NCBI RefSeq assembly: GCF_001039355.2
Contig: NW_019775557.1
Location: forward strand, 197,359-261,358
Direction: 5' to 3'
From: Lingula anatina
Lineage: Eukaryota > Brachiopoda > Lingulata > Lingulida > Lingulidae
DNA length: 64,000 bases
Part shown: positions 1 to 13,600 of the stretch, piece by piece
How the letters are laid out: every line of letters starts with the position of its first letter
Position numbering within the stretch: position 1 is the first letter of the stretch
Made by a program: the position numbers and the translations under genes
Notes under the pieces: model-generated
The model's database searches: none
Told to the model about the DNA's origin: nothing
What the model saw: only the letters and a program-made list of their open reading frames with translations

Positions 1-52
1 GTGTTGTTCAACACACTCATCTAAAGATACATTGTCACATGTTTTAATTTAC

Positions 53-3000
53 CTGTTGCAGCCGAATTGAAAATACTTGCACAGAATTCGCAACATCTGT
101 TTCTAAAATAATCATTATAACATTGGGAGGTGGCATTTTCGGCTTTAAACTGGGCACATGTCCTGCTGTCCCCAGCGTATACAGCTCCAACATAGTCACC
201 AAATGTACAGGTGTCTGTGGAAAAAAATTATATTAAAAAATACAGTTCCAAAAAGGTAAGGAGCCCTTTGTTTCTGATCTGTGCATAAAAAAAACACAAT
301 AAATAATTTTATTCTTTTATTAAAAAGATTTTGAATTTAAGACGAACTCCATGCTAACAAACTCGTAGATATCATATAGCACCTACTTATAAAATATTAT
401 CTAGTATCAATGTGATTGCAATGGAAATGGTCTATGTATAAAAGAACAACAACAACAACAACAAAAATGGTTAGATTAAAACAAAATAGTAACGAACATT
501 TTGAATATATACTGTAAAATAAGAAAGTAAAACTGGTACAACACAAAAATATAGTTGTTTGATGTAAAGGGGTCTATATAAGGAAACAAAATATGACGCA
601 CCTGGGGCAGCAGGAGCACTACTGTTATAAGTACACACCCCCTCAATGCACCACTGAAATATATATTTTTTGTGAATTAATATATACATTATCTGTTCCT
701 TTCATAAATAAGTGCTCCTACTACATTGCAGAAGCTAACTTGGCATTATGTAATAAATAATGAGCAGAAATAGAAATTAGAAAGGCATTATAGGTGGGTA
801 TGTTATATAATAGACATGTATTACTGGAGGCTGTGGTTCTTGCAGATATGTATTAAGATTGATATGTAAGTGTTACAACTGAAAAGATCGAGTCATTATT
901 AAATTTTTTTTTTTCCAATTTATATCAATAAAGAGGCACAGGTATACTAAAACAGCTTATTACACATCTTTAAAAGTAGGGGAAGATGCACACTACCTAG
1001 TACATATTTTACTCTCTGTTGGTGCTGCCATCTTTTGGCCTGATGTGACCTTACCTTGTGGTTGCCACATGAAGTCCCCCTGGCGGCGCCAGTACTTCCC
1101 ATTGAGAAGCAGGAACCCCGGTTTGGATCATAACAGTACATAGACACACATATCTCTGCATCACTGGCTGCCCCCTGTGAAGATATAACCAGTTTATAAA
1201 TACAAATTAGGATCGAAATACATACTTGTAGAGTGTATACCTGTATACTTTACTGAGTAAATGACTCATGTGGTTTATGTTTTGGGCCAAGTTATGAGTA
1301 AGACCAGTACACTTTGTAGCTGAATACACACACAAAACTGGGATTTGAAGCTTATCATATAGTTGGTTATTTTTCATAGTTAAGCTCACATTTTGGAATT
1401 GCAAGAAAAAACGATGATAAGATTAATCTCACAGTGGCTATGACATTTTTAAAGACTCATTTTTAATATCATGGAGTGCCTCTTTAAAGTTGTGAACAAT
1501 CTCAGCTAAGTGAAGGTTCCATTTGAAAATAACATACCCCACAATAGTAGGACTGTGCCCCATACACTTCACGACACTGGTCATGGGGGGTCAGTCTTTG
1601 ACCAGGATTGGTCCTTTGGTACACCTCCCATTCTGTGGCGTTGAAATAACTAGCCTCGTTGACCATGCAGTTGTTGCTATCACTGGAAAATAGAATAATT
1701 CCCAAATATTAATGATAATATTAATAGGAATAATATTAATGGTATTAAAATGCTTAATTAAAATCCAGAACTTGAAACACACTTTTTAACAAATTTTTTT
1801 AAATTCATACACATCAAACATATATTTGCCGATTATTTAATCACATATAGTGGTAGAATTTGTCATTATTGTTACATACCTATTTAGATCATTTATCAAA
1901 TTTCGAAAGTAGTCTACGGAGCATGTTGAGAAGTTGTAAGGATTATAATGATTGGCTGATGTTGTGCTGGCTGCCACAGCCGCCATGATATACTGGTCCG
2001 CTTCTCGGCATGTGTTGCCATCTCCATCGTGATAGGCACCCAAACTTCATGTAAATAAAAGCAAATATTCAAGTTTTAGATGGACATCTTGAATTTGAAG
2101 CCATCTTGGATTATTACTATAGGGCCAATAATATAAATAAATAACATACATAAATTGTCTGCATGGCAGATATAAATAAATAGTCTGCATGGCACTTAAC
2201 TGTTCTCATATAAAGGTAAATAAACAGATAAATAAAATTCCCATAAGATAAGACTGAATGAACCTCATAAGGTGTTGAGCAATTTATATCTTACTTGTGT
2301 CCAAGTTCATGTGCAGCAACACCTATGCTTTTGAAACCACCATGATCTTCATTAATGGAACAGTGCCCTCTTGTACAGATGCCACTGAGAGTGGCGACAC
2401 CTGGGAATAAAACATTTATGGCTTTTAAGTAGATACAGAGAGAACAGTTGGTGTAAAATAGAAGCCATGGCAACCATTATAGAAAGGGCAGTAAGTAGTA
2501 ACTGTTACAAATTTGCTTTTAAGATATTAAAAAAAATACCTTTATGAACTTTGGACTTTGGAGGCACTTTCTTTTAGTGATTAACACAATACACAGGTCT
2601 ATTTATTTACATGTTGTATGTAAATACAATTACTTTGTTGTTTTCTATTGTACAATAATGTACGTTATTAAAACATATTTTGGGTATTTCCATTTATTTT
2701 TTTAAACTGAAGGATAGTTTTTATTAAAGTGAAAGGTAAGCATGCATATAGTTTAGGCCTTTTATGTATTTTATGAGTAATTATGTTTTATTTCATCTAA
2801 ATGTATGTAAGCCCACAGCTTCTCAAATTCTTACCTGCTACTGACGTTTTCTTCTCGCCGGTATCTGGGTTAATTCCATTGTACAAGTCATAACTGAAAC
2901 AAACAAACAAATAAATAAATAAATATCTTTAAGGATATCCTAAAGCAATTAAAAACTTATTTATAGATTAATTTTCCTGCAGTATTTCGCGATGGTCTGT

Positions 3001-3054
3001 AACAATTTACAGATAACAGAAAAACGCATCCAGGCCCATAGGTGGGGCCGGGGG

Positions 3055-3089
<35 letters not shown>

Positions 3090-3483
3090 AACCTCCCCTT
3101 TTTGGTCAAGAAAATATACACACAGAATGAATCAATATTTGATTTAGGTTCTACAACTGTATGAACAAACACAGATTTCCCAGGCCCACTTTTTCACAAT
3201 AAACCCCCTCCCTTCCTCCATCTTTGTAAATTAATGGCTACAGACGTGGCCCCTCACTTACTTTGTAAACAACATAGCGTGGTCGTGTGGGGGCAGGGCA
3301 TCTCCCTTAGCAGCCACCCAGTCTGTGAAGTTGTTCAGCCCCAAGGAAGCGTCCACCAGATAACGTGGAGACGCTGCTTCCTTAAACGGCTCGGTGAAAA
3401 GAGAAGACGCCGCGTCCTGCAGATAGAAAGATATGAGTGGATGTTATGGATAAAAACGCCACGGATCACACGGTAAATCTTCC

Positions 3484-3532
<49 letters not shown>

Positions 3533-4197
3533 GAAAGTATCTTCGTATCAATTTTTAAAATCTATAATATCAATAGAACTTACTTTTTTAAAAGCATTAA
3601 AATGCTTAAAAGCATTCAAAATGACCGCCAGCTTCAATCATCAAAATATAAAGAATTCCCAAAGCCCTAAAGTAGCCTACAGCTTAAATGTTATTATGGA
3701 AAGTGTTGCATTTATTACAGTATATCCTTCAATTTTTAGTCCTGTTCCAGGTTTCTTAGTCTCGTTTTGGGTTTTAAAAATTAATTGGAAGAATAAACAA
3801 AAGCGGCAAAGAAGGGCTCATTACCAAATTAACTATCGTTCTACATAAATCGAATCAACTCATGGGGACTCTTGCTGAATGCAATCGGTTTAACAGATAT
3901 TAACACACACCTCTTCCTAACGTAAGGGGTAGAATACATAAAAAAGCGGTGGTTATACGTTTACGTCGGAAACAAGAGGGGTCGTACGCATGTTAATCTT
4001 ATAAAAACTGATTGCATTAAGCAAGACTTCTCATGGAGTTGGGTGGATCTACGTAGACTGAAAATTTCATTGGAAATAAGCCCTAAATTTCTAGTAGAAA
4101 CCTCTGACATCTAGGGTGGACTCCGGCCAGAACCCATTTTTGTGCATATTCCTTCTCTTGGTTATCTTTTTCCATCATTGCCTTGTCTCCTCCATTC

Positions 4198-4238
<41 letters not shown>

Positions 4239-7200
4239 CTGTGCAACGAAGAAGCCCACGAGCCTGACGTAAATGCTAAAAGCTGGATCGACAATGTTTT
4301 CGTAGCGGACGTCAATCTGAAATAGCAAGACATGAAAAAATCGGAGTCGTCTCCTTGAGCTTTGAAACTATTTTAATGTGGAGTTTTGTGCCGGTATTTG
4401 ATGATATGATTGTTAAGAGAAAAAACACGGCATCGGTGAAGAAAGTTGTCTGATTTTGTTGCCAAAATATGACAGACGGTTAACGTAAGTCTCCTCTGAG
4501 GCAGGGAAGATTTCTCAAACTCGCCAAAACTAATTCCATTTTTTAAATAAAACAATTAAAGCCAGTGAACAAGTACTGTTCACATTACTTTTGCTTTAAA
4601 ATACACGACAAATTTTCTGCAGCTGTCACTTAAAAGTTTTTTTTTTTAATTTTGACCCCCCTCCAAGTGACCCTACCCCCCCCCCCCCCCAACTATAAAG
4701 CTGTACTCATGTCCTACCCCGTTTGCAATATGGGCGAAATAGTATCTGATCCTGTTGATGGAGTCTGTTTGCTTCCCTTCGTTTGTGGTGGCAGTACTTG
4801 TCTGATAGAACCTGGAGATGAAGAAAAGGACTGATGTGGAAACGAATATAGATAAGTGAATGGATACAAGGTTAATCCTCTTCGTGTATAGGTACACGTA
4901 TGGGAGGAAGATTTGAAGAGATAGAGTGAAAATATATAAATAAATAAAGTGATATCTTGATTAATTGACCGATTAATCTATATATAAATAAATATATATG
5001 AATAAATAAAAAATACATACGACTGTTAAATTTTATGCTAATAAATTAAATGTTGATAACAAGTTATTATTTCAAGATTTGTGGAGTCACAGAGATGCAG
5101 ACAAAACATATAATATATCCCCACAATCTCTAGGACATTCGTACCTGTTGTAAACGCTGAAGTCTATGACCATCAACAATTCCACACCCAGCCTCTGAAC
5201 GGCTCGCTTAAACCGAGTTGTTTTATCTTGAGTCTTTCTTTTAATTTTCTGCGATATTTTATCACGAGCTGAATTATAACAAATATATAATTAGACCTCA
5301 ATATTTTGTATATATCCCAAAGAGTACAATAAAGCTTTTTATATGCCATTATTTCTTTTAAAGTTGTCGGTTTTCGAAAGTAAGTAGATTTACGTAACCA
5401 GATAACTTATGTACTAATGTGTATCAATTTAGGCCGATTGAAATGCGCGGAAAAATACACTGAATAAATAAATAGTACAGCAACACATACATGTGGGTGA
5501 AGGGAAATACAAATGGAATTGAAAAAACAAAACTGCCGGCATCTTACATGTATCTCCAATAAATGAAGACAACGCTGTGGATTGGATCCGTCGCATCACG
5601 TGCCACGCGCTGACGTCATCATCCACACTTCGTTTTTCGCGTGCCTCCTCTTCATTTGCGGGTGAGAGCACGTACTCGTGTTTGTTCAATACAAAATGCC
5701 CTTCCTATAAATGTGACAAATATGTATTTTAAAAATATGATGTTCTGTTATTGAAAGACATTATATGACTGATATATTGTGTTGAAAGTAGGCCCTAAAT
5801 GCTCGAACAGAACCAGTTACAAAAAAAAAAAAAAAAAATGTCAGAACAATGTCTCCGACATAACGATTCATATATATTATATGACGTCACGTAAAGCTGT
5901 ATACATGCCATCAAAATGTATTCCACACGAATTTGCAACTATTCAAAAAACGCTCGGCTTGGTATACAAAGTGACGCCGCAGAAGATAAATTAAATATGA
6001 GGATGTACAGACGACAGATGAGGCTGCTACTGTTTGAATGAACACCGTTTGTATTCAGAATATAGAGCGTCAGCTTTTGAACACAGAATTAGATATTTCA
6101 TTTTTTTTATTATTAGGCCTATTCATTTATTATGTCAGAAAAAATGCTGTTTTATAGAATTTACATTTTAATCCGTGCGCCAATGGCCCCCTGCTACTCA
6201 CCAGTTTCCTCTTGATTTGTCCGTCTTTAGTAACTGCCTTGGATACAGAAAGGGACGCCATGTATTGTTTATCCTGGTAGAACGACAAGTCCTAAAAAAG
6301 ACCCGACTCATTTGTATTTTATCTTCATTCTGTTCAACGATAGTGCAATACCTTGTGCACATAAAATAATTAGCATTTCCTTTTAAGTTAAACACTTTTT
6401 TACGTTTACCGCTACGGATTCTATTTTAGCACAACTTTTTATGTAAAGCTATCTATTTTAATTGCCAGCTATTTACCTTCATTTTGGGTACGCTTAACCT
6501 CTCCACGGCGCCATCTTTGATGACGTAGACAGGCACATTGACGTCAGTGACCGTGTTTTTCGTCAGATGCAACGTCACACTGTCGTTGAGGGTCACCGTT
6601 AACTCCTCTGGGTATATCTCAGCGTCTGTGGCATCTTTATCCAGTGGTTTGTCGATGGCGGGTTTTACAAAGATGAAACCTGAAAAAATTAATGAGAATA
6701 CCACAGGGTCAAATGGCCGGTATCCTGGGTCGTCTGGTTGTTTCAAACGTAGAATTGATTTTACTAAATGCGACAAAATATTGACGGACGTGTTGAGAAT
6801 TTCTCGTTCATAGGCTTGTCGACGTAGACTATTTTTTTAGTTGTGAAATAAAGCAAATGGGACAGTTTAGAAAGTCAACACATATTCATGAAGGAACGGT
6901 ATTTTCTGGGCCTGTTAGTGGTATAATTCAAAGAGGGAATCAAGGCAAATGGAAGCAAACACAATGCTATCCTTATAAGCTGTGATCCCGCACAAAATGG
7001 TACGAAAGATTTGCTTCAATCACTCAAGCTGAGTAATAACACGACTCAAATAAATTTGAGTTTGCTACAGTAAAACCGATTACGGAGCCACAGTAAAGAT
7101 GAAAAGGTTCAAGTTACTTAAAGCAGGCTTGTCAAAGCTGTCAAGTACAAACGGCTGAATTCAGGCCGGATAGAATCAGGATAAAAAGACATTTTTATTC

Positions 7201-7817
7201 CATGCAAACAGGAATTGACAAACATGACTTTTCTAAAATTCTGTATTTGCTTTACCATTATATGATAAATTTTGTTTCTAATCCTTTGCTCTGCAAGAAA
7301 AAAATACCAGGGTAGCAAATGAAGTATGATTTAATTAAAGAGAGGTAAGTGATATAATCTGAGGGGTGTTATTCAGTCCGTTTACTACATTTGAATGGTT
7401 CAAAAGAATCTTTCCAAAGGTGTTTTTTATGTGTGTAAATCTTTTATATACGGCTCTTGTTAAGTCTCTTGCTAAAAAACATCGCCAGATTTTTATTTGT
7501 TTGGCATTATGCTCCACCTGTAGGCCTACTCGGCGCCCAAAACATCTCGTTTCTTTTGTTGTACCACATTGCCAAGCTATACTTGTACTTCTGTATCCGA
7601 GGGGCTATATCCCACAGGTAATGAAACTTGCACTTAAACGTCTTTTTTTATAACATGTTGACGAGGTGAGAGAAATGACAGAAAATCAGGACGGGAGATA
7701 AAGGGCGTGAAAAAGGAATGTTAAGTCAATCTGGATCAGAAGAGAAAGGCTATTGGACCTGTCCACTTTATTATTATTTATTATTATTTATAACTTTTAT
7801 TAGAAAAAAACTGTCTC

Positions 7818-7855
<38 letters not shown>

Positions 7856-8977
7856 TCAACGACCGTCTGTGTAAGCAGATCGTAAACAGAAAGCACCTTG
7901 CTAGCCATTGTCCGTTAATGTCCTCACAAGAGTAACATGATAGTACGCATCATTTTAAGTGGCAGATTTAAGTGGCCCATCTCTCTGTTCCTTTCCATTT
8001 AAAACGTCGCCATGCGCTTGTGCGTACTGTTATTTCAGAATACGTTACGGCAATCTACACGATCCAAAATTCTATTTCTTTTTCATATTGAACTTCAAAT
8101 ACTGGTCTTTTTCGGGTTACTGTCATTGGAGTACCATCTCTCTCTCTCTGTTTGTGTTTGCGGGTGTGTGTGTGTGTGTGTGTGTGTGTGAGAGAAAAAA
8201 AAAAACAAAAAGAATTGAGAACATTGGTCATTTCAAAGAAATAAGTGAAAATTGCGATATTTTACATGGACTTCCTCGGCTTCATTCTACCGTTAAACCT
8301 GGCCTCTAGCGGTCTCCGCTTGCAGAAATGGGTTTTTCAAATTAATACCTCACTATTTCTGACTTTGAATGGGCACCTGTTATGCGATACATTTTTTATA
8401 CATATCCATTGTATAGACAGACCTACTATTAGTTTGTTATATATACTCTTTTGAACATTCAGGTATCATGTTTCGGCCTTTGGCGGATTCCCTTTCAATG
8501 AAGAGAATAAAGATATATACCATTGTCATCTTTGTCACGATTAAGGTTTATCATTTTAAACTAGCAAAGAATGAAAAAAGAACAGCAGAATGATTATGAA
8601 TTCTGTCTCGTTCCATACCGCCCTCGCACTCATAATATGATTTTACAAACCATTTTTCAAACCGTGCATAGTTGCAATCTAAATTTCAAAATATTTCAAA
8701 TCAAGCAAAATAAAATATATCCGTATAAAAGGAAGAATGCTCTCTCGTTATTTTCGAATAAAAAAAAGTTTACCACTAAACCTAAAGCATGCGTGCACCT
8801 GTCCGATTGATTACGCGAACACGCAAAAAAGCGAACGCACCGTCTTTGACACAAGTCTTCGCGTCCACTTGCGTTCGCGTGCGTAGGTTTGCGTTTGTGT
8901 GTTGAATGCTAGACATTCCCTTGATCTCTATCTCTCTATCATTCTCTCTCTCTTTTTCTCTCTCTCTCCCTCTCTCA

Positions 8978-9018
<41 letters not shown>

Positions 9019-10346
9019 ACAGAAACACAGCGAGAGAAAGAGAGAGAGAGAAAAGGAGAAAGTTTACACTGGTCTTTAACATGGGCATGCCCTTAAATCA
9101 TATAAGCAAACACTGTTATCTCACTTAAATGGAAGTCCACTGAAACAAGATGTGAACAAACATTGTCGCCTTGGTTAGACGCTTATTTATTAAAAAAGGG
9201 GCACCACCTTTAGACAGGATCATGACCAAAGATACCGGATTAACTGATGTGAAAGGCTCTACGTAAACCAAAGACATACATTCCACACCCTTAGATAATA
9301 TAACACATCACGTTTTTTAACTAGTTTTGAACACATGAGAAGGGAAAGAGTGCTACCTCTTTATCTATCTCGAAATTGGGTTCTCAGTTTTCCAAATTCA
9401 CACAATACAATTCTCCTATCAATAGATAGTACCCAGAACGCAGGCATACCATTTTAAAGTTTTTCCCCTACAAAAAGTGGAACTTTTTACCCCCTTGGGT
9501 GACCCAACCCGAGAAACGACATAGAATCTAGATCAATTGTTGATTCAAAGTGGACCTTTTCTGTTTAGCCATTTGAATGAGCAAATAAAGCATTAAGGTG
9601 AAAGGATGGAAATTCTGACTCGCCAGACTTTAAGCTAACTCCCACTGCATTGTTAAATCGAACGCTATTTGATCTGATAGGGTTTTTTTGTCATATCAAT
9701 GTGCCTGACGTGTGACGAGACCGTTTGTTTAGTTCTCAACTGTGTTGCTGACGCTTCAGTGGAGTCATATGGCTTTTATTGAGATCTCACCTTCGACAAC
9801 GTGACGTGTTAATTTACAAGAACGACTGATACCCAAAGCGGGAAGTCCAGTTCAGACAAGACTTGGTTTATATAGAATTTAGTGTGTTGGTTCGAGATCA
9901 GAAAGACCTAAAATAGTCCTCGCCCCAATAACCCATGAAAATGAAAAAAAAAAACAGTTCCAAAGATTAAGAGATGTTCAAACTGAGAGGGAAGACAATT
10001 CCCACGGGGTTTGATTTAATGCGTGAGTGTATGGCGGTAAGGGAAGTGGGGTGGAGGAGAAGGGAGGAGAGGGGTGGGAAGAGGGTTATTAGGGGAAGAA
10101 GGAGAGGGGGTTAGGTGAAGGAGATGGGATACGGGTTGAAGGGCAGGGGGTAAAGGGGGCGAAGGGGAGGTGGAATATATGTGACGGGACAATAATATAC
10201 TCAAAGAGCAGGTTGCACAATTGGTATTATAGATTTTGTCAGTGTGTTAATAAGCAACATTAACTAGTGTGTCAAGTTTGCACGCTGAGAAGGAATGTTG
10301 CTTGTATGAATAAGACCCTGTCACGCACACGTGGGGTCAAATACGT

Positions 10347-10393
<47 letters not shown>

Positions 10394-10629
10394 GTGTATG
10401 CGTTTGTGTGTGCCGATAATAAAAAAGGAGGGTGTGGCGAAGAAATCGAAAGAACGGAATGGAAAAGCGCTGGATAGAGAAATGGATAGAGAAAAAATGC
10501 AAGCGTCTTCTTACCTTCCTCCTCTCCATCTTTCACATCTACCGGAGTCACAATCCCCAGAAACGCAATAAATACACAAAAGGCAAAAACATTCCTATTG
10601 CCACTGCCCATACTACGTGCTATCGCCAT
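53..10629 (-). CDS. Secreted reprolysin-like zinc metalloprotease (ADAM/ADAMTS-related), 3' end outside window
   Basis: Fifteen exons join in frame: 10629-10515, 6679-6477, 6291-6202, 5704-5548, 5268-5145, 4811-4718, 4316-4239, 3416-3262, 2893-2835, 2400-2295, 2044-1880, 1682-1538, 1174-1055, 653-602, 214-53. They give at least 608 residues, and the last exon ends at a GT donor, so the C-terminus is missing. Residues about 14-30 form a hydrophobic signal peptide. A prodomain follows, ending near a furin-like site REKR (158-161). The metzincin fold starts around VELLMVIDFSVYNR. Zinc motif HELGHNLGAYHD lies at 389-400 (His389, His393, His399, catalytic Glu390), split between two exons, and IMAA downstream is a plausible Met-turn. 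Next come a Cys-rich segment with GTSCGNHK-WCIEG, as in ADAM cysteine-rich domains, and a Cys cluster ending CCEFC that resembles ShK-type modules. No disintegrin or thrombospondin repeat is seen. The protein is probably exported and cleaves matrix or secreted proteins; substrate unknown. Family call is firm, subfamily is not. Confidence 0.88.
1055..2400 (-). other. Catalytic-core and Cys-rich exons of the metalloprotease
   Basis: This is the most diagnostic part of the metalloprotease gene. Exon 2400-2295 carries the first two zinc histidines and the catalytic glutamate (GVAAHELGH). Exon 2044-1880 supplies the third (NLGAYHDGDG) after an intron that splits the Asn codon. Exons 1682-1538 and 1174-1055 encode Cys-containing segments after the protease fold. 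All four junctions use GT-AG and keep phase. No stop codon interrupts the joined frame, so the enzyme looks catalytically competent. Confidence 0.85.
3846..4086. mobile_element. Imperfect inverted-repeat element (MITE-like)
   Basis: The left arm contains CAACTCATGGGGACTCTTGC then TGAATGCAATCGGTTT, and the right arm (about 3995-4060) holds the reverse complement of a very similar sequence, with a short unrelated centre. The right edge ends AAATAAGCCC followed by TAA. It has no coding capacity. Related sequence occurs at 22336-22425, 34620-34695 and 52860-52965, so this is a dispersed family. The left boundary is approximate. It sits in an intron of the metalloprotease. Confidence 0.55.
4199..4235. 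repeat. (TC)n microsatellite beside exon 7
   Basis: An uninterrupted TC run begins a few bases on the intron side of the splice donor of the metalloprotease exon 4316-4239. Read on the coding (minus) strand it is GA-rich sequence directly after GTAAGA. It is simple sequence; the Ser-Leu and Arg-Glu repeat proteins it encodes in various frames are not genes. Confidence 0.9.
7820..7851. repeat. (CT)n microsatellite
   Basis: A pure CT run in the long first intron of the metalloprotease (6680-10514). The rest of that intron shows only more simple repeats: (GT)n at 8164-8191, (CA)n at 8984-9016 and a purine-rich tract at about 10030-10170. I see no exon in it. Confidence 0.85.
8164..8191. repeat. 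(GT)n microsatellite
   Basis: An uninterrupted GT run of 28 bases followed by GAGAG and poly-A, inside intron 1 of the metalloprotease. Overlapping frames give Val-Cys repeats that are not protein genes. Confidence 0.85.
8984..9016. repeat. (CA)n microsatellite with CT-rich flank
   Basis: A CA run preceded by interrupted TC repeats (8925-8978) and followed by a GA-rich tract, making a compound microsatellite of about 130 bp. It is in intron 1 of the metalloprotease. Confidence 0.85.
10350..10391. repeat. (GA)n microsatellite in metalloprotease intron 1
   Basis: A 42-base GA run about 120 bp inside the intron that follows the signal-peptide exon (10629-10515). On the gene's strand it reads CT-rich. 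Confidence 0.85.
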
Positions 10630-13600
10630 TGTATATAAAATTTCTATATAAATACAATTGTACTAATCCTAAATGCTCATGCGACGAAGCTAGCAATGTG
10701 ACTTCTCGTTGTCGCTCTATCGATTATTTTTTCTTCTATTTATGTCTTGTTATAGAGGCAGATATGCGACAACACCCTATTGCATGTAACTGGCACCTGG
10801 GTGTGATATTAAATGAAAAGCCAGTTAGTTTTTGAGCTCGCTGATAAAGTCACTGTTTTGGTGGGGATTTTTTTAAAGGTTGTCCCTGTCGTTTCCTGAC
10901 TTTTGTCACTCCTTTCCTGAGAGTTACCAGTAACGTATTTCAAACTAGGAGTATTTGTTTCACCACTGTGTCTCGGGTTTCTTAGTATTGTGCCTTTGAT
11001 TTTGAGCTTTTTAAAGATTGCTTATCTTATTTAATACTCCATCATTTTAGCATCAATTAGGTGGTGTCGACATGTATCTTAACTGCTTTAACCTCACACA
11101 ACTGTTCCGAGGACCGGTCGGATTCTGTATGTCTGTATTATTTCAAAAGATATGGAGGTTCTCTGTTCACTTGGCCTTCTCCGTGGCATCAATATTGTTT
11201 CGTGTACCAGCACCAGATTTCCGTAAGAAATGGGACCACCCGCTGTCTCTTTTTCTTCAAAACTCCGTGCAGTCGTGCCAGTGGTGGGAATGTACTCGGT
11301 AAATGCAGCGTCTTATATTAAACCACGCTATTTTTGATGGAGTGTTTGCTCAGGTCTCTCCTCTGTATATGGTACATGTGTGCTTAACTGAAGCCGGCGA
11401 ACGGTCAAATATGTTACTGAATCTTGGCGTATACATGTACCTGTCAATACATCTATTTCAACCGTGACCCTGGTGGGTAAATACTTCTGAAGCTCTCGTT
11501 ACGAACACGCGCTCACACACCTTGACAGTCGCATATATGCAATAATGTATCCGTTAAACCGGTATCACGTTGTCGTAACTAAACACATGATGTTTATTTG
11601 TGTTTAACAAAGTCTGAATTAAGTGTTCCAACAATAGCTGGACCAACGCCGACTCTCCCTTCAGGTTCAGCTTAGTAAATTCCCCGGTGTTTGTATGCTG
11701 TCCTCACCTGGGCTTCTCAATGTTAATATACTCGTCGCTCACTTCACTCATATATGTCTAAATATAAATATAAATATATATACATGTCGCAAGGAACGTC
11801 GCTTCACCAGCTATTGTATTTCGTCTTTTGTTCATGCCCGGCTTATGTAAAGTACGTGCGATTGATCTGCGGGTGCGTCATCGTGACGTTGCGATTCAGC
11901 TTGTCCGTCGTCCTGCGAAATCGTGACTGAGCCACACCCATGTGTGTGCACGCTGGCTCTAGTACTGCGAACGCTGACTCTGTGTGTCAAGGTTGGACTC
12001 CAGGGTAAATAATAGGGGGCGTGTATTGAAAAAATACTGGAATCAATACAATATCGAAAACTTAAGGGAGAGGGTGAGGGAGGGAGGTTGGCGGCTTCCC
12101 GCCGATGACGGGACTGGATAATTTAGTAATAATGGTAATATTGTAGGCCTACACCAGTTTATCAGACGAAGAAGGGGGCAATAATAGGAACAGCAGGGCC
12201 TTAAATGATAAACATGAAGGACAGGGAGACGGGAACAAGGCTGTTAGATATTCTTTTATATTATAAGGTAATCACAGGAAGAGAGGATCAGCGCCGATGA
12301 TTAATATGGGTACGGAGTCCCTGAACACCGGACTCGGAATTGCCAATTCTCTCACTGCAAAGAACAACATACGGCCAACATAAAAGCTATATCTTCTGTC
12401 TAATTCAGAATCAGACCTTTTTAATCATTCCGTTTGGGTTATAGAAATATATGAGGACCTTTTGCCAATAATGTTTCCCTCCCGCTCTCCCTTACAAATA
12501 TTGTACAAACTGGATACAACAATAATAACAATAGGAAAGGTTTAACGTGGGGTATTCATGTTCATTGCACCTATTGTAGTGATTGAAATAATTCCGTGAC
12601 AATATGGAATGCTTTAGTGTGGATGTCAACACAATTTTTTTTATGAATATGATCTCAGACAACTTTTTTGGGGAATGATGATATTTCATGGTACTGAATT
12701 TGGACATGGCGAGTATTGTATACTCAGGAACAAAATGCCACTAGTTGCATGCACATTTGATGTATTGAATCGATTGAATGTAGAATTTCGGGTCACCAGT
12801 GTCGACATAATTAAAGACGTCGACCTAGTTCCCACGGAATTTTTTATGCTAGCTTACACATCATTTTCATTTATTATTGTTTATTTCAATTACTTATCAA
12901 ACGCACTTTGATCATACTTTTTTTTGTGATTCGTTTTATTAAGTTATATATATTATAATTAAATAAATTATATTTAGTTTCAAGTTTGATAAATCGTCTC
13001 ATTTTCCAAAAACGTGATGGACTAGCTTTTGCAATAGCTTTTGCAATAAGTAATCTCGCGTGAGATCTCGTGAGAGCTAAGGTGGCTGGAAAGGAGGAAG
13101 ATAATCTTATGTTAACATCATTGAGAACATCATCTTATGTAATAATATCGGAAAATTGCTATTTTTTACGAGGGCTGAATTGACCGAAGGACAATATATA
13201 TTCCGTTCATTTCGCACAGAGAACGATTATAAACATGAAGAATATTATGCAATGATATTAAAAAAATCATTTTACAATTTTTTGTTAAATTCTTACGTGT
13301 TAAGATAAGACATGTGTTAATATATCCATTTAATTCTAATAAATAATCATGCTTTTTTCATTAATGCAATTCGATGTTCCAGATCATGTCTACAACGCAC
13401 CAAACGTAGGCTTCGTAATTCTAATTAAGCTGCAACATTACAGAACAGCTGCTGCAATGTGGATGTGTTTGAGTGTGCACTTAAATATATTATTTTGCTT
13501 TTGTTTCTTAATTTTCACGGGTAACGTCCCATAATCAATAGTCAATTTTGATTTCACCATTTTAACTGTCTAATTAGCGTCTCTGAAAATAATTATAATA

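Noticed and set aside
10016-10204. Pro/Ser-rich minus-strand frame
   Set aside because: Comes from a purine-rich simple-sequence tract in the metalloprotease first intron.
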